Part shown: piece after piece, positions 1 through 6,922 of the stretch
How the letters are laid out: every line of letters begins with the position of its first letter
Numbering within the stretch: the first letter of the stretch is position 1
The notes under the pieces: generated by a model
Database searches by the model: none
What the model was told of the DNA's origin: nothing
Seen by the model: the letters and a program-made list of their open reading frames with translations, nothing else
Translations under genes and position numbers: made by a program
Assembly: GCA_016291475.1 (NCBI GenBank)
Contig: JAEEXJ010000090.1
Coordinates: 1-13,297 of the forward strand
DNA: 13,297 nucleotides
Direction of reading: 5' to 3'
DNA from: Lachnospiraceae bacterium
Lineage (GTDB): Bacteria; Bacillota_A; Clostridia; Lachnospirales; Lachnospiraceae

Positions 1-1
1 C

Positions 2-1012
2 CTTGCAGGCATCGTTAATCCTTTCATCATGGCAGGGTTTACTCTTCTTATCACTACCATTGAGTCCTTTAACCTGCCCGCCACCACAGCATTCATTCCG
101 AGTGTCATTAAGAAAGAGCACCTCACTCATGCAATGAGCCTTAACTCAACGCTTTCAAGTGCCATGGCTCTTGTGGGAACTGGTCTTGCAGGTATCATAA
201 TCGCAAAATTCGGAGTTTATACCGCAATGCTCATCGATGCAGCTACTTTCTTCATCGCAGCATTCGGTACATCAACAATACGCAGACTTAACGAAGTAGA
301 AGCATCCGTAGGAAATAGCAAGGAGGCATCGGATTCTTGCGAGCAGGCATCCAAGGAAAGCTATATGTCACTCCTCAAGGGTGGTATCAAATACATTGCA
401 AAGAACCGTGTTATCCTTAATTACTGTTTCGTCGCCGTAATACTTAACTTCCTTCTTGTTCCCATCAACTCACTCCTCGCCCCTCTTGCAGAGGATGTTT
501 ACGGACTGGGAAGTGAACTCCTCAGTGTTGCAGGTATTGCTTTCTCGTTAGGTGCAATCCTTGGATCTGCGGTAGTTCCCATGATCACAGAGAAGATGTC
601 AGCCAAGAGCACTCTTGTAGTCTTCGGCCTCGTACTCGGTGGGGGTATGTATGCTCTCTCTCTCGGAAGATATTTGCATGGAGCAGTTCTCCCCGGATAT
701 CTCCTGGCAGGAACATGCTACGTAGTCGTCAGTTTTGCAGCTTCGGTTCTTGGCGGAGCGATCAGCGTTATGTTCGTAAAAGTAGTGGATCAAAACTACC
801 TTGCAAGAGCAGGTGCGATCTTCAATGCATCGGCAACCGCAGCAACTCCCGTAGGTTCGGTACTTGTATCGGTTATGGCTCTTAAGCTTAATCCCGCTCT
901 TTTGATTGCAGTAAGTGCGATCCTTGCAATAGTACTCTTCGTACTCGTAGCAATAAGCAGTCTCAAATTTGATATGAAAGAGGAACAGTTGAATGCAGCT
1001 GAAAGTATCTGA
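2..1012 (+). CDS. MFS transporter, efflux type (5'-truncated by window edge)
   Basis: Integral membrane transporter of the major facilitator superfamily, probably a drug/metabolite exporter; the substrate cannot be read from sequence. The reading frame is open from base 2 with no in-frame stop before the first visible ATG at 29, so the true start lies outside the window and about 336 residues are visible. The protein is a series of hydrophobic helices (about 8-9 visible) with a charged central loop rich in E, S and K (near residues 100-125 of the visible part). This loop is typical of the link between the two six-helix halves. The N-terminal visible part (AGIVNPF, PATTAFIPSVIKKEHL) resembles helix 4-5 of the MacAB/enterobactin-exporter-like MFS_3 group. 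Its last 20 bases overlap the start of the XRE regulator, so the two are probably co-transcribed and translationally coupled. The regulator may control the transporter (inference). Confidence 0.85.
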   Translation, partial: LAGIVNPFIMAGFTLLITTIESFNLPATTAFIPSVIKKEHLTHAMSLNSTLSSAMALVGTGLAGIIIAKFGVYTAMLIDAATFFIAAFGTSTIRRLNEVEASVGNSKEASDSCEQASKESYMSLLKGGIKYIAKNRVILNYCFVAVILNFLLVPINSLLAPLAEDVYGLGSELLSVAGIAFSLGAILGSAVVPMITEKMSAKSTLVVFGLVLGGGMYALSLGRYLHGAVLPGYLLAGTCYVVVSFAASVLGGAISVMFVKVVDQNYLARAGAIFNASATAATPVGSVLVSVMALKLNPALLIAVSAILAIVLFVLVAISSLKFDMKEEQLNAAESI

Positions 1013-2108
1013 AAACATCAAGCGTTACAGAAAATCCATGAATCTGACACAGGAGCAACTCGCGGAATCCCTGGGAGTTACGATAGGTGCGGTGTCAAAA
1101 TGGGAAAATGGCGGCAACGTTCCGGATATCACGACTCTCATGGAGCTGGCAAATCTTTATAACATCTCCATGGATGAGCTTCTCGGATACGATAAGTCTA
1201 CGAAGAATGTTGATGCTCTGGCAGGGCGTATAGAAAATCTGACCCATGAGCATAAATTCGACGAAGCGACCATAGAGGCGAAGAATGCGTTGGCCAGGTA
1301 TCCTCACACTTTTAAGATCCTGCATACCTGCGCGGTGATGTACCAATATAAATATATAGAACATCAAAATAACGACCCTGAGGCATGTGAAGAAGCTATA
1401 TCGCTTTATAACAGGGCCCTGTCATATATCTCTCAAAATGACGACACGGATATCAATGAATTCACCATCAAGCTTCAGATAGCACATCTGCGCAGCGAGA
1501 AAGAACCGGAAAAGGCACTGGAGGAGCTTAAGAAGATCAATTACAACGGTGTTAATGATACCGTCATTGCACAAATACTCCTTTTTACCGGAAAATATAA
1601 GGAGTCGCTGGATTACAGTACAAGAGCTGTTATAAGATGTTTTGCCCTGCAGTACACCACCATCAATTACATGCTCATGGCGGTTGCTGCGGACGGTAAG
1701 AAAGAGTCTCTTGAGAATGCGCTGGAGATTGCAGATCATGAACTCAGACTGCTTGATGAATATAAGAAAGACAGCAGTGTCGGATATATAGACAAGCTAA
1801 AGGCCATCAAGCTCATGCTTAAAGCATGGGTGATGGCCGCGCTGGGGGATGATAAAGAGATGGAAGCCCTCGTTAAGAAAGCTTATCTTCTCGCCAGTCG
1901 TTATGATAAAGCTAATAAGAAAAACGATCTGGCAGAGGATTTTAAATTCTACTACACCGAAGAGAAAGCATATTTCTATGACTCTACAGGTGTCGAAGCT
2001 GTAGCCGGCATGGACAATCTGTTCGAAGAACTGAAAGAGTATCCGGCTAAGAAACTTGTGAAATTTCTGCCGAAAGTTATAGAGTGCTGGAGAAAGGAGA
2101 GCAAATGA
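993..2108 (+). CDS. XRE-family transcriptional regulator with helical (TPR-like) C-terminal region
   Basis: DNA-binding regulator of 371 residues. Residues 1-64 form a classic Cro/CI-type helix-turn-helix (IKRYRKSMNLTQEQLAESL, then GVTIGAVSKWENG, then PDITTLMELANLYNISMDELLG). The rest (about 70-371) is soluble and almost entirely alpha-helical, with amphipathic pairs such as FDEATIEAKNALARYP and KYKESLDYSTRAV. This looks like a TPR-like repeat domain that could bind a peptide or partner protein, as in many Clostridia XRE-TPR regulators; the repeat assignment is inference. The ATG at 993 has an AGAGGA ribosome site eight bases upstream and sits inside the end of the MFS gene, which implies coupling. 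It is followed by a strong hairpin terminator. The target is unknown; the adjacent transporter is the natural guess. Confidence 0.88.
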   Translation: MQLKVSENIKRYRKSMNLTQEQLAESLGVTIGAVSKWENGGNVPDITTLMELANLYNISMDELLGYDKSTKNVDALAGRIENLTHEHKFDEATIEAKNALARYPHTFKILHTCAVMYQYKYIEHQNNDPEACEEAISLYNRALSYISQNDDTDINEFTIKLQIAHLRSEKEPEKALEELKKINYNGVNDTVIAQILLFTGKYKESLDYSTRAVIRCFALQYTTINYMLMAVAADGKKESLENALEIADHELRLLDEYKKDSSVGYIDKLKAIKLMLKAWVMAALGDDKEMEALVKKAYLLASRYDKANKKNDLAEDFKFYYTEEKAYFYDSTGVEAVAGMDNLFEELKEYPAKKLVKFLPKVIECWRKESK

Positions 2109-2135
2109 TCTACTTATGGCTAAGAAAATAACCCG

Positions 2136-2167
2136 TGGGCGGTTCTATATGAACCGCCCATTTTTTT
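2136..2167 (+). terminator. Intrinsic terminator after the XRE gene, possibly bidirectional
   Basis: A perfect 10-bp stem (TGGGCGGTTC 2136-2145, GAACCGCCCA 2151-2160) with a five-base TATAT loop is followed by seven Ts (2161-2167). It lies 27 bases after the XRE stop. The convergent AraC-GGDEF gene ends at 2166, inside the T tract. On the minus strand the stem is preceded by As but followed by CGGGTTATTTTC, so it may also stop that gene, less efficiently. Confidence 0.93.
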
Positions 2168-2984
2168 AGAAATCTTTTTTGTATTCGTCGCTCATCTCGG
2201 TGTGGATCATCTTGAAGAACTCGGCGTATTTGAGGTTTGATCCGCCTTCGTATAATACAGGTTTTACGTAGAGGGAAAGGGGAATTTCTTTTCCTTCCCA
2301 GGTAATTATTTCTTCATTGTGGGATACGATCTCATCGCACAGGCGCTGTGCGTATTCTTTTTCACAGGAACCTGTGAGGATAACGAATTCATCGCCACCG
2401 ACTCTGAAGACTATGTCCTCGGGACCTGCAACATCTTCCATGCGCTTCATGGCTGTGATGATGGCAAGGTCACCGGCTTTATGGGAGATCTCATTGATGG
2501 GGATAAGGTGCTTGATGTCCCCGATGATGAGGTAGCATCCTCTTCTGCCCTTGATGATATCGTAAAGCTCGCTTATATCTACTTTTTTCCTATCGCTCAT
2601 ACTGTTTTCCTCCATGAGTTCCCGCTCAATCTTAAAGCCCGGGAACAGTTCGAAACGCGAGGGATCATTTCGAAACTCCGAAGGGGACACCTGCCATACA
2701 CTGTAGAAAGCTCTGCCGAAAGCTTCGCTGCTGCCATAGCCATATTCTATGCCGATTTCCAAGAGTGACTTCTCGGGATGGGTTACGATCTCTTTGGAAG
2801 CTTTGCTCATCCGTCTTCGGATTATATAATCCCTGATGCTGATGTTATTGACGTATCTGAAAAGCTTTTCAATGGTGGACTTGGAGCAATAGAGATGGTC
2901 AGCTATATTCTCTGTTTTGATAGGCTCTGTGAGATTGTCTTCGATGTACTCGAGAGCACCTATGAGAAGCTGAAGATTTTCCAT
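2166..2984 (-). CDS. AraC-type HTH / degenerate GGDEF fusion regulator
   Basis: A 272-residue two-domain protein. Residues 1-106 are an AraC/XylS double helix-turn-helix, with helix 1 around ENIADHLYCSKSTIEKLFR and the second HTH in LLEIGIEYGYGSSEAFGRAF..VSPSEFR. Residues about 135-265 are a GGDEF domain with an intact FRVGGDEFVIL (GGDEF 196-200). The domain order is unusual because AraC HTHs normally sit at the C-terminus. The first GGDEF-domain loop reads GDIKHLIPINEISHKAGD (155-172), so the usual D-x-D-x-F-K metal-binding segment is not preserved. The stretch before GGDEF (GPED, 187-190) lacks the RxxD inhibitory site. It could therefore be a nucleotide-binding sensor or weak cyclase rather than a standard diguanylate cyclase (inference). 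The ATG at 2984 has AAAGGA about eight bases upstream. A TATACT box near 3018-3026 may be the -10, but no good -35 was found. Confidence 0.88.
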   Translation of the reverse strand: MENLQLLIGALEYIEDNLTEPIKTENIADHLYCSKSTIEKLFRYVNNISIRDYIIRRRMSKASKEIVTHPEKSLLEIGIEYGYGSSEAFGRAFYSVWQVSPSEFRNDPSRFELFPGFKIERELMEENSMSDRKKVDISELYDIIKGRRGCYLIIGDIKHLIPINEISHKAGDLAIITAMKRMEDVAGPEDIVFRVGGDEFVILTGSCEKEYAQRLCDEIVSHNEEIITWEGKEIPLSLYVKPVLYEGGSNLKYAEFFKMIHTEMSDEYKKDF

Positions 2985-3059
2985 GCCCTTATCCTTTCTG
3001 CGATATCGTAACTATATAGTATATGAGCCGAAGGAATAGTTCTTGATAAAATGAGTAAA

Positions 3060-3130
3060 AGTGACAATGGGGACGCTACAGTTTTGTCATTAGAGTTCGA
3101 TGACAAAACTATAGCGTCCTCGTTGTCACT
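3060..3130. repeat. Long imperfect inverted repeat (REP-like hairpin A)
   Basis: Two 31-base arms (3060-3090 and 3100-3130) pair at 28 positions around a nine-base loop. Read on the plus strand, two of the three exceptions are G-U wobbles. The left arm contains ACAATGGGGACGCTA, sharing ACAATGGGGACG with hairpin C near 9231-9243. The right arm touches the stop codon of the small membrane protein gene. On the minus strand it is followed by TTTTAC only, so it may terminate weakly or protect the 3' end of the message. It looks like a dispersed repetitive palindrome rather than gene-specific DNA. Confidence 0.85.
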
Positions 3131-3426
3131 TATTTATTAGTCTTAGCATACATAACCGTAAATACGGTAAAGATTATGGTCGTAAGGATCAGGCATGCCA
3201 AGGGAATACCAAAAACTGCCAAGCCCCAGAAGACGTCAAACCTGAATTCATATCTGAACGCTTCATATCCGTAGATCAATCCGTGATAATGCAGTCCGTA
3301 ACCGTCGCCCCAAGGTCCCACACCGTTGATTGCTTTATCTATGCAATCATAGAGTACTAGTCCGATAGGAGTAACAGATAAGAGTATCAGTAAAACGTCG
3401 ATAGCGATAAAAATCTTTTTCTTCAT
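3130..3426 (-). CDS. Small two-TM membrane protein, function unknown
   Basis: A 98-residue hydrophobic protein that I do not recognise. It has a Lys-rich N-terminus (MKKK), a first membrane helix at about residues 4-26 and a second at about 67-93. Between them is an aromatic, Gly- and Tyr-rich segment (WGDGYGLHYHGLIYGYEAFRYEF) presumably facing outside. Its ATG (3424-3426) abuts the TAA of the upstream gene (3427-3429), giving TAAATG, so it is almost certainly translated by coupling to the C_GCAxxG_C_C gene. The hairpin of repeat A begins at its stop codon. Its partner suggests a redox or metal context, but nothing in its own sequence shows this. Confidence 0.75.
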   Translation of the reverse strand: MKKKIFIAIDVLLILLSVTPIGLVLYDCIDKAINGVGPWGDGYGLHYHGLIYGYEAFRYEFRFDVFWGLAVFGIPLACLILTTIIFTVFTVMYAKTNK

Positions 3427-3819
3427 TTATTCGAGTCCCATTACTTCACCATAGATAAGAACGGCGTTTCTCACACATTCTTCGCAGGGACATACTACAT
3501 GTCCGTCTACCACTGACTTAAGATCGCCGCATTTGGTTGCGGTGCACCTTTCTTTGAATTTTTCGATCATTGATCTGGTCATTTTAAGAGTTCCGTTTCC
3601 TTCGGATTTAAGTCCCGCGATCATACCCGCACCAAGGAGCGCCCCACAGGTAGCCTCAAGATTACCCATGCCCGCACAGAATCCCGCGGTAAGTGCCTTG
3701 AGTTGATCTTCGTTTAATCCTGACTGATCTGCAAGTGCTGCGGTCACCGCCTGTGAGCAGTTGTATCCGCCCTGTGTTTTTAAATACACGGCCTTGTCGG
3801 CCCTTTCCTGAATAGTCAT
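3427..3819 (-). CDS. C_GCAxxG_C_C family (redox-active cysteine) protein
   Basis: A 130-residue Cys-rich protein of the C_GCAxxG_C_C family, often annotated as a redox-active or split-Soret-like protein; no biochemical role is firmly established. Diagnostic positions are visible in order: YNCSQAV, GFCAGMGN, ATCGALLGAGMIAG (the CGAxxGAG core), then RCTATKCGDL and CPCEECV near the end. These give about eight conserved cysteines that could bind a metal or cluster. I chose the ATG at 3819 (MTIQERADKA). A perfect AGGAGG lies seven bases upstream (3827-3832) and family homology begins here. An in-frame ATG at 3825 is one base from the ribosome site and longer extensions look non-coding. It is followed directly by the small membrane protein gene and preceded by its own promoter just after the feo terminator. 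Confidence 0.88.
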   Translation of the reverse strand: MTIQERADKAVYLKTQGGYNCSQAVTAALADQSGLNEDQLKALTAGFCAGMGNLEATCGALLGAGMIAGLKSEGNGTLKMTRSMIEKFKERCTATKCGDLKSVVDGHVVCPCEECVRNAVLIYGEVMGLE

Positions 3820-3851
3820 ATTCATTCCTCCTATATTACCTACACGTATAT

Positions 3852-3881
3852 ATCCTAACATAAATTCTTTATTCATATCAA
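3852..3881 (-). promoter_or_regulatory. Predicted sigma-A promoter for the C_GCAxxG_C_C gene
   Basis: On the minus strand, TTGATA (3876-3881) and TAGGAT (3852-3857) are separated by 18 bases; an overlapping TATATA lies just downstream. The -35 shares its Ts with the T tract of the preceding feo terminator, so terminator and promoter are packed together. Confidence 0.5.
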
Positions 3882-3944
3882 AAAGCTGATGAAATGCTTC
3901 GTTCCATAGAGAAATCGTATCTCAAGGAGAACACATTCATCAGC
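3880..3944 (-). terminator. Long bulged hairpin terminator after the feo operon
   Basis: On the minus strand GCTGATGAA (3936-3944) pairs perfectly with TTCATCAGC (3885-3893). The 42 bases between can extend the stem through short helices (GTTC/GAAC and GAGA/TCTC). The 3' arm is followed at once by five Ts (3880-3884). It starts 57 bases after the feoC-like stop. The size is large for a terminator, but the arm plus T tract geometry fits. Confidence 0.6.
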
Positions 3945-4001
3945 CGTGAATTAATCTTAATCTTTTGATTTTGTAAAGTCAAATGAGTCGAAGAAGCTGA
4001 A

Positions 4002-4268
4002 CTATTTTACTACTTCCCACATAGTTCCCATATTGATGAGGGATGCGTTTGGCATGCAGCTTGGGCAGGTGCCTGAGGCGCCGTTTGATGAGCATCCGCT
4101 GCAGCCTGAGCAGGAAGGGTTATTCATCTTCACTTTGCGGATGATGCCCATGTGCTCCATGTACTCAAGCTTACGCTCGATGTCGGGAACGGTGGTATTT
4201 AATTCCTGAGATAGTTGAAAAATGGTCCGCACGTGACCATCTTTCAATAAGTTTAATAGTTTATCCAT
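4002..4268 (-). CDS. feoC: FeoC-like winged-helix protein with Cys cluster
   Basis: An 88-residue protein at the end of the feo operon. Residues 1-47 form a small winged helix (LLNLLKDGHVRTIFQLSQEL, then VPDIERKLEYMEHMGIIRKVK). This is followed by a Cys-rich loop, PSCSGCSGCSSNGASGTCPSC (about 51-71), with five cysteines in CxxCxxC...CxxC spacing, and a short C-terminal strand. FeoC proteins have this architecture; in enteric bacteria the cysteines bind an Fe-S cluster and the protein contacts FeoB. The cysteine spacing here differs from the enteric CxxxxCxxCxxxxxC pattern, so the symbol is by architecture and position. It starts nine bases after the feoB stop with no clear ribosome site, which implies translational coupling. 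Confidence 0.8.
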   Translation of the reverse strand: MDKLLNLLKDGHVRTIFQLSQELNTTVPDIERKLEYMEHMGIIRKVKMNNPSCSGCSGCSSNGASGTCPSCMPNASLINMGTMWEVVK

Positions 4269-4277
4269 GTAACTATT

Positions 4278-6296
4278 TTACCATATGAGCATTCCGATGT
4301 GGTAGACAAGAGCTGAAAGGAGAAGTGCAACTACGGTGTAGTATACCGCGATCCTTGCGGTCCACTTTACGGAATGTACTTCCTGATATGTTGCCGCAAG
4401 AGCAACGATACAGGGCATGTTAAAGGTTATTGCAAAAATAAACGCAAGTGCTTCGGGCTTTGATACATTTGCAAGAAGTATCTCGCTTAAGTTCGAAGCC
4501 GCACCGCCTCCGCTCATTGCATCAAAGAATGCACCCGAGAAATCGCCGCCGGTAAAGAGTGCGGAGATAACACCGAGAGCCCCTTCTTTTCCGATGGACG
4601 ATGCAACAAAAGCCATGAATAGCTGCCAGTTAAGTCCGAAGAGTTTGGTAACGGGCTCGATCGCAATTCCGATCTTATAGAGGATCGATTCTCCTCCGGG
4701 TACAAAGCTGTAGCTCAGAAGCCAGAAAATAAAGCATACAAGAATTACCACTTTGGTAACGCGGAAGAATGTATCCTTGGTTCTTCCGAATACGTAACGG
4801 AAAAGCGCTCCCCACTTGGGTTTGTGATAAGGAGGAAGCTCCATGATCATTCCGTATCGGTCTTCCTGTTTAACAAGTCCCCTTCCGAACACCTTCGCAG
4901 TAAGCCACATATGAAGAATCATCGTAAGTAAGATAACGATTATGACAAGCACGGCACCCGGGCCGAAGAAAACAGTGGCAAGCATCGGAACTACGCTCCA
5001 TGCGGCTCCGCAGGGTACTGCCCATGCAAGCGCGACGGTTAATACTTTCTGTCCCCAGTTATCGATGACTCTTGTTCCGGCAGCACCGCCCATGGTACAT
5101 CCGAAGGATACGAGGAAAGGCATTACGGATTTTCCCTGAAGTCCCAGTTTGCCCATGGTGTTATCGAACACATAGGATATTCTGGCCATTACGCCTGCTT
5201 CCTCCAAAAGTCCGAAGACCAGGGTTACACCGAATACGAATCCCAGCATCTGGAAGATAAAAGAAAACGACTGGATAACAACATTACATACGATCATTAC
5301 AATGAACTCGGGGCATCCGATATTAAGCAGCGAAGAGCCTACGGGTCCTTTGAGATTTCCTATAAGCTGTCCCACTCCCATAAGAGGAAGTGCAGGTATA
5401 AACGAAGAAAGAAGTCCCAGCAAAATAGTAAGAACTACCGCGGGTTTTCCCCATACTCTGTGGGTAAAGATCCTGTCGAGTTTGCCGAGTTTAACGGGGC
5501 TCTTGGTTTTGGTCTCGGAGCCTTCGGTTATCTCATCGATCCATGCAAACTTTGCACTTCCGGTTTCAACCGCGCCCTGAACGGCATCTTTTAATTCTGT
5601 GATCTTCTTAACGGATTCTTCGGAAAGTCTGTTCTTAAGCTCAGCCATGATGACGGGATCACTTTCAAGAGCTTTGGATGCGATCCACATGGGAGAATAT
5701 CCTGAGATCATATCCCCCGGGATAAGAGCTTTGATCTCATTAAATCCGGGAATCTTCTCATATCCTGCTTCAAGGGATGAAGCGTTAAGTATCGTTTTTT
5801 CTTTTACGGCTCTTTCGAGAGCCGCATAGAAATCATCATATGCATTTTTATCCGTTGCTGAGATGAAGATTACGGGAATACCGAGCTTCTTTTCTATCTC
5901 CGCAGCATCGATCTTTTTGCCCTGATCCCGGGCTACATCCTCCATGTTGAGGACGAGGAAGCAAGGAACGGTGATGCCTGCAAAATCAGCTGTCATAAAA
6001 AGGCTTCTCTGAAGCTGTGAGCTGTCTGCCAGGATACATACTACGTCGGCCTTGCCCGATGCTATGAAATTTCTGGTGATGACCTCTTCGTCGGAATTGG
6101 CGGAGAGTGAATATGAACCGGGGAGATCCGTTACGGTATATAACTTGCCGTCGTGTGCGAAATGTCCTTCTTTCTGTTCGACGGTCTTACCCGGCCAGTT
6201 TCCCACGTGCTGATGAAGACCTGTTAATGCATTGAAAAGTGTGGATTTACCCGAATTAGGCTGTCCGAGCAATGCTATGCTTACTATCTCACTCAT
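4278..6296 (-). CDS. feoB: FeoB ferrous iron transport GTPase/permease
   Basis: A 672-residue inner-membrane Fe(II) transporter. The N-terminal G domain shows G1 GQPNSGKS (11-18), switch Thr38, G3 DLPG (57-60), G4 NMED (117-120) and a G5-like SAT. A soluble helical segment follows, then about eight or more membrane helices in two Gate-like halves. The three FeoB cysteines are recognisable in SFGCTMGG, AVPCGAAW and NMPCIVAL. However, the first motif, usually GCNVP, is GCTMGG here and its neighbourhood (AAGTRVIDNWGQK) is diverged. The protein is shorter than the 773-residue E. coli form but within the family's range. Start: ATG at 6296 overlaps the feoA stop as ATGA, with GGAGGT six bases upstream (6303-6308); an upstream in-frame ATG at 6329 lies inside feoA and is rejected. 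Metal identity is assumed iron from context. Confidence 0.96.
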   Translation of the reverse strand: MSEIVSIALLGQPNSGKSTLFNALTGLHQHVGNWPGKTVEQKEGHFAHDGKLYTVTDLPGSYSLSANSDEEVITRNFIASGKADVVCILADSSQLQRSLFMTADFAGITVPCFLVLNMEDVARDQGKKIDAAEIEKKLGIPVIFISATDKNAYDDFYAALERAVKEKTILNASSLEAGYEKIPGFNEIKALIPGDMISGYSPMWIASKALESDPVIMAELKNRLSEESVKKITELKDAVQGAVETGSAKFAWIDEITEGSETKTKSPVKLGKLDRIFTHRVWGKPAVVLTILLGLLSSFIPALPLMGVGQLIGNLKGPVGSSLLNIGCPEFIVMIVCNVVIQSFSFIFQMLGFVFGVTLVFGLLEEAGVMARISYVFDNTMGKLGLQGKSVMPFLVSFGCTMGGAAGTRVIDNWGQKVLTVALAWAVPCGAAWSVVPMLATVFFGPGAVLVIIVILLTMILHMWLTAKVFGRGLVKQEDRYGMIMELPPYHKPKWGALFRYVFGRTKDTFFRVTKVVILVCFIFWLLSYSFVPGGESILYKIGIAIEPVTKLFGLNWQLFMAFVASSIGKEGALGVISALFTGGDFSGAFFDAMSGGGAASNLSEILLANVSKPEALAFIFAITFNMPCIVALAATYQEVHSVKWTARIAVYYTVVALLLSALVYHIGMLIW

Positions 6297-6520
6297 TTTG
6301 TGACCTCCGTAACTTCTATTCCTTCGCACTCTTTTCTGTTAAGAGCGATCATGGTGTCCCTGGAATAGACTAGGATTGGTCTGTTCTTGTCGTTTTTGAC
6401 GACAGTGAGCTTGCAGCCGGGTGTAAGTCCTATTGATGTGATCCTGCCGATAAAGCGTGAATCACCGTTAAGCGACGCAACAACGGCGCTCTTGTTTTCT
6501 CCTATCTCGCCTAATTTCAT
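6293..6520 (-). CDS. feoA: FeoA, small SH3-like partner of FeoB
   Basis: A 75-residue cytosolic protein with one FeoA (SH3-like) domain. The typical pattern is visible: short N-terminal strand (LGEIGENKSAVVASLNG), SRFIGRITSIGLTPGCKLTVV (the R-L/I-xx-GL-x-PG core, about 22-42), and the closing strand RDTMIALNRKECEGIEV. FeoA is required for FeoB-dependent ferrous uptake and is thought to dock on the transporter. It begins nine bases after the preceding gene with TAGGAGG just upstream, and ends with a four-base ATGA overlap with feoB, so the two are coupled. Confidence 0.95.
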   Translation of the reverse strand: MKLGEIGENKSAVVASLNGDSRFIGRITSIGLTPGCKLTVVKNDKNRPILVYSRDTMIALNRKECEGIEVTEVTK

Positions 6521-6529
6521 TTAATCCTC

Positions 6530-6886
6530 CTACTTGATATCCAGAAGAGTATAGCCCGCTTCACTTACTATAGAAGCGGCATCCTGCCTTGACAGTTCTC
6601 TTTTGGACCACAGCCGGACTTCCTTAGACATTGCATCTGCCTTGGCGATCATATCTCCCTGTGAGATAAATGCATTCTCGACTCTTCTTGCGCAGTTGAC
6701 GCAGACCATGCCCTCAACTTTAAGTTCGTAAGTATGGGGATAGTGGGAAGTGTCGGAATCAGACGGCTTGATGCGCTTGACGGGCGGCTCTTTGGTGCCG
6801 CAGCAGGACGAACCTTTGGTAAGCTTGGTACTCATCATGATCACCAGTATTGCAATCAGTACTATGAGCAGTAAAGCGTATACCAT
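6530..6886 (-). CDS. Membrane-anchored HMA-domain Cys-rich protein, first gene of the feo operon
   Basis: A 118-residue protein. Residues 1-20 are one membrane helix (VYALLLIVLIAILVIMM). A short basic, Cys-containing segment follows (KGSSCCGTKEPPVKR, about 25-39), reminiscent of the FeoB-associated Cys-rich membrane proteins found next to feoB in Firmicutes. Residues about 50-118 are a heavy-metal-associated domain with the metal-binding GMVCVNCARRVENAF motif (usual GMxCxxC) and the closing GYTLLDI strand. It may hand metal to, or sense metal for, the FeoAB system (inference). HMA domains normally bind Cu(I) or Zn(II), which is odd in an iron operon. The ATG at 6886 has AAGGAGG five bases upstream (6892-6898). 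It is the first gene after the feo promoter. Confidence 0.85.
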   Translation of the reverse strand: MVYALLLIVLIAILVIMMSTKLTKGSSCCGTKEPPVKRIKPSDSDTSHYPHTYELKVEGMVCVNCARRVENAFISQGDMIAKADAMSKEVRLWSKRELSRQDAASIVSEAGYTLLDIK

Positions 6887-6900
6887 TTGTTCCTCCTTGT

Positions 6901-6920
6901 TATCGTTAGTCCAACCTAAC
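6901..6920 (-). promoter_or_regulatory. DtxR/IdeR-like operator overlapping the feo start site
   Basis: Immediately downstream of the -10, the minus strand reads TTAGGTTGGACTAACGATA (6919-6901). GTTAG and CTAAC form a palindrome at 6905-6920. It matches 14 of 19 positions of the DtxR/IdeR consensus as I recall it (TTAGGTTAGGCTAACCTAA), the left half being exact. Bound there, an iron-loaded repressor would block transcription of feo. The consensus comparison is from memory; regulation is inferred. Confidence 0.6.
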
Positions 6921-6922
6921 TT

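Noticed and set aside
599..1021. Minus-strand 140-codon open frame antisense to the MFS gene
   Set aside because: Its composition (rich in C, Y, S and E) is that of an antisense shadow of a hydrophobic gene; no family or ribosome site.
2319..2768. Plus-strand 149-codon frame antisense to the AraC-GGDEF gene
   Set aside because: The minus-strand protein has clear HTH and GGDEF motifs; this frame has none.
3820..3876. Longer start of the C_GCAxxG_C_C gene at 3876
   Set aside because: The extra 19 codons overlap the predicted promoter and the ribosome site itself, and do not resemble the family.
6297..6329. Longer feoB start at 6329
   Set aside because: It would read through the 3' end of feoA and add MRRNRSYGGHK without homology; the ATG at 6296 has GGAGGT six bases upstream.
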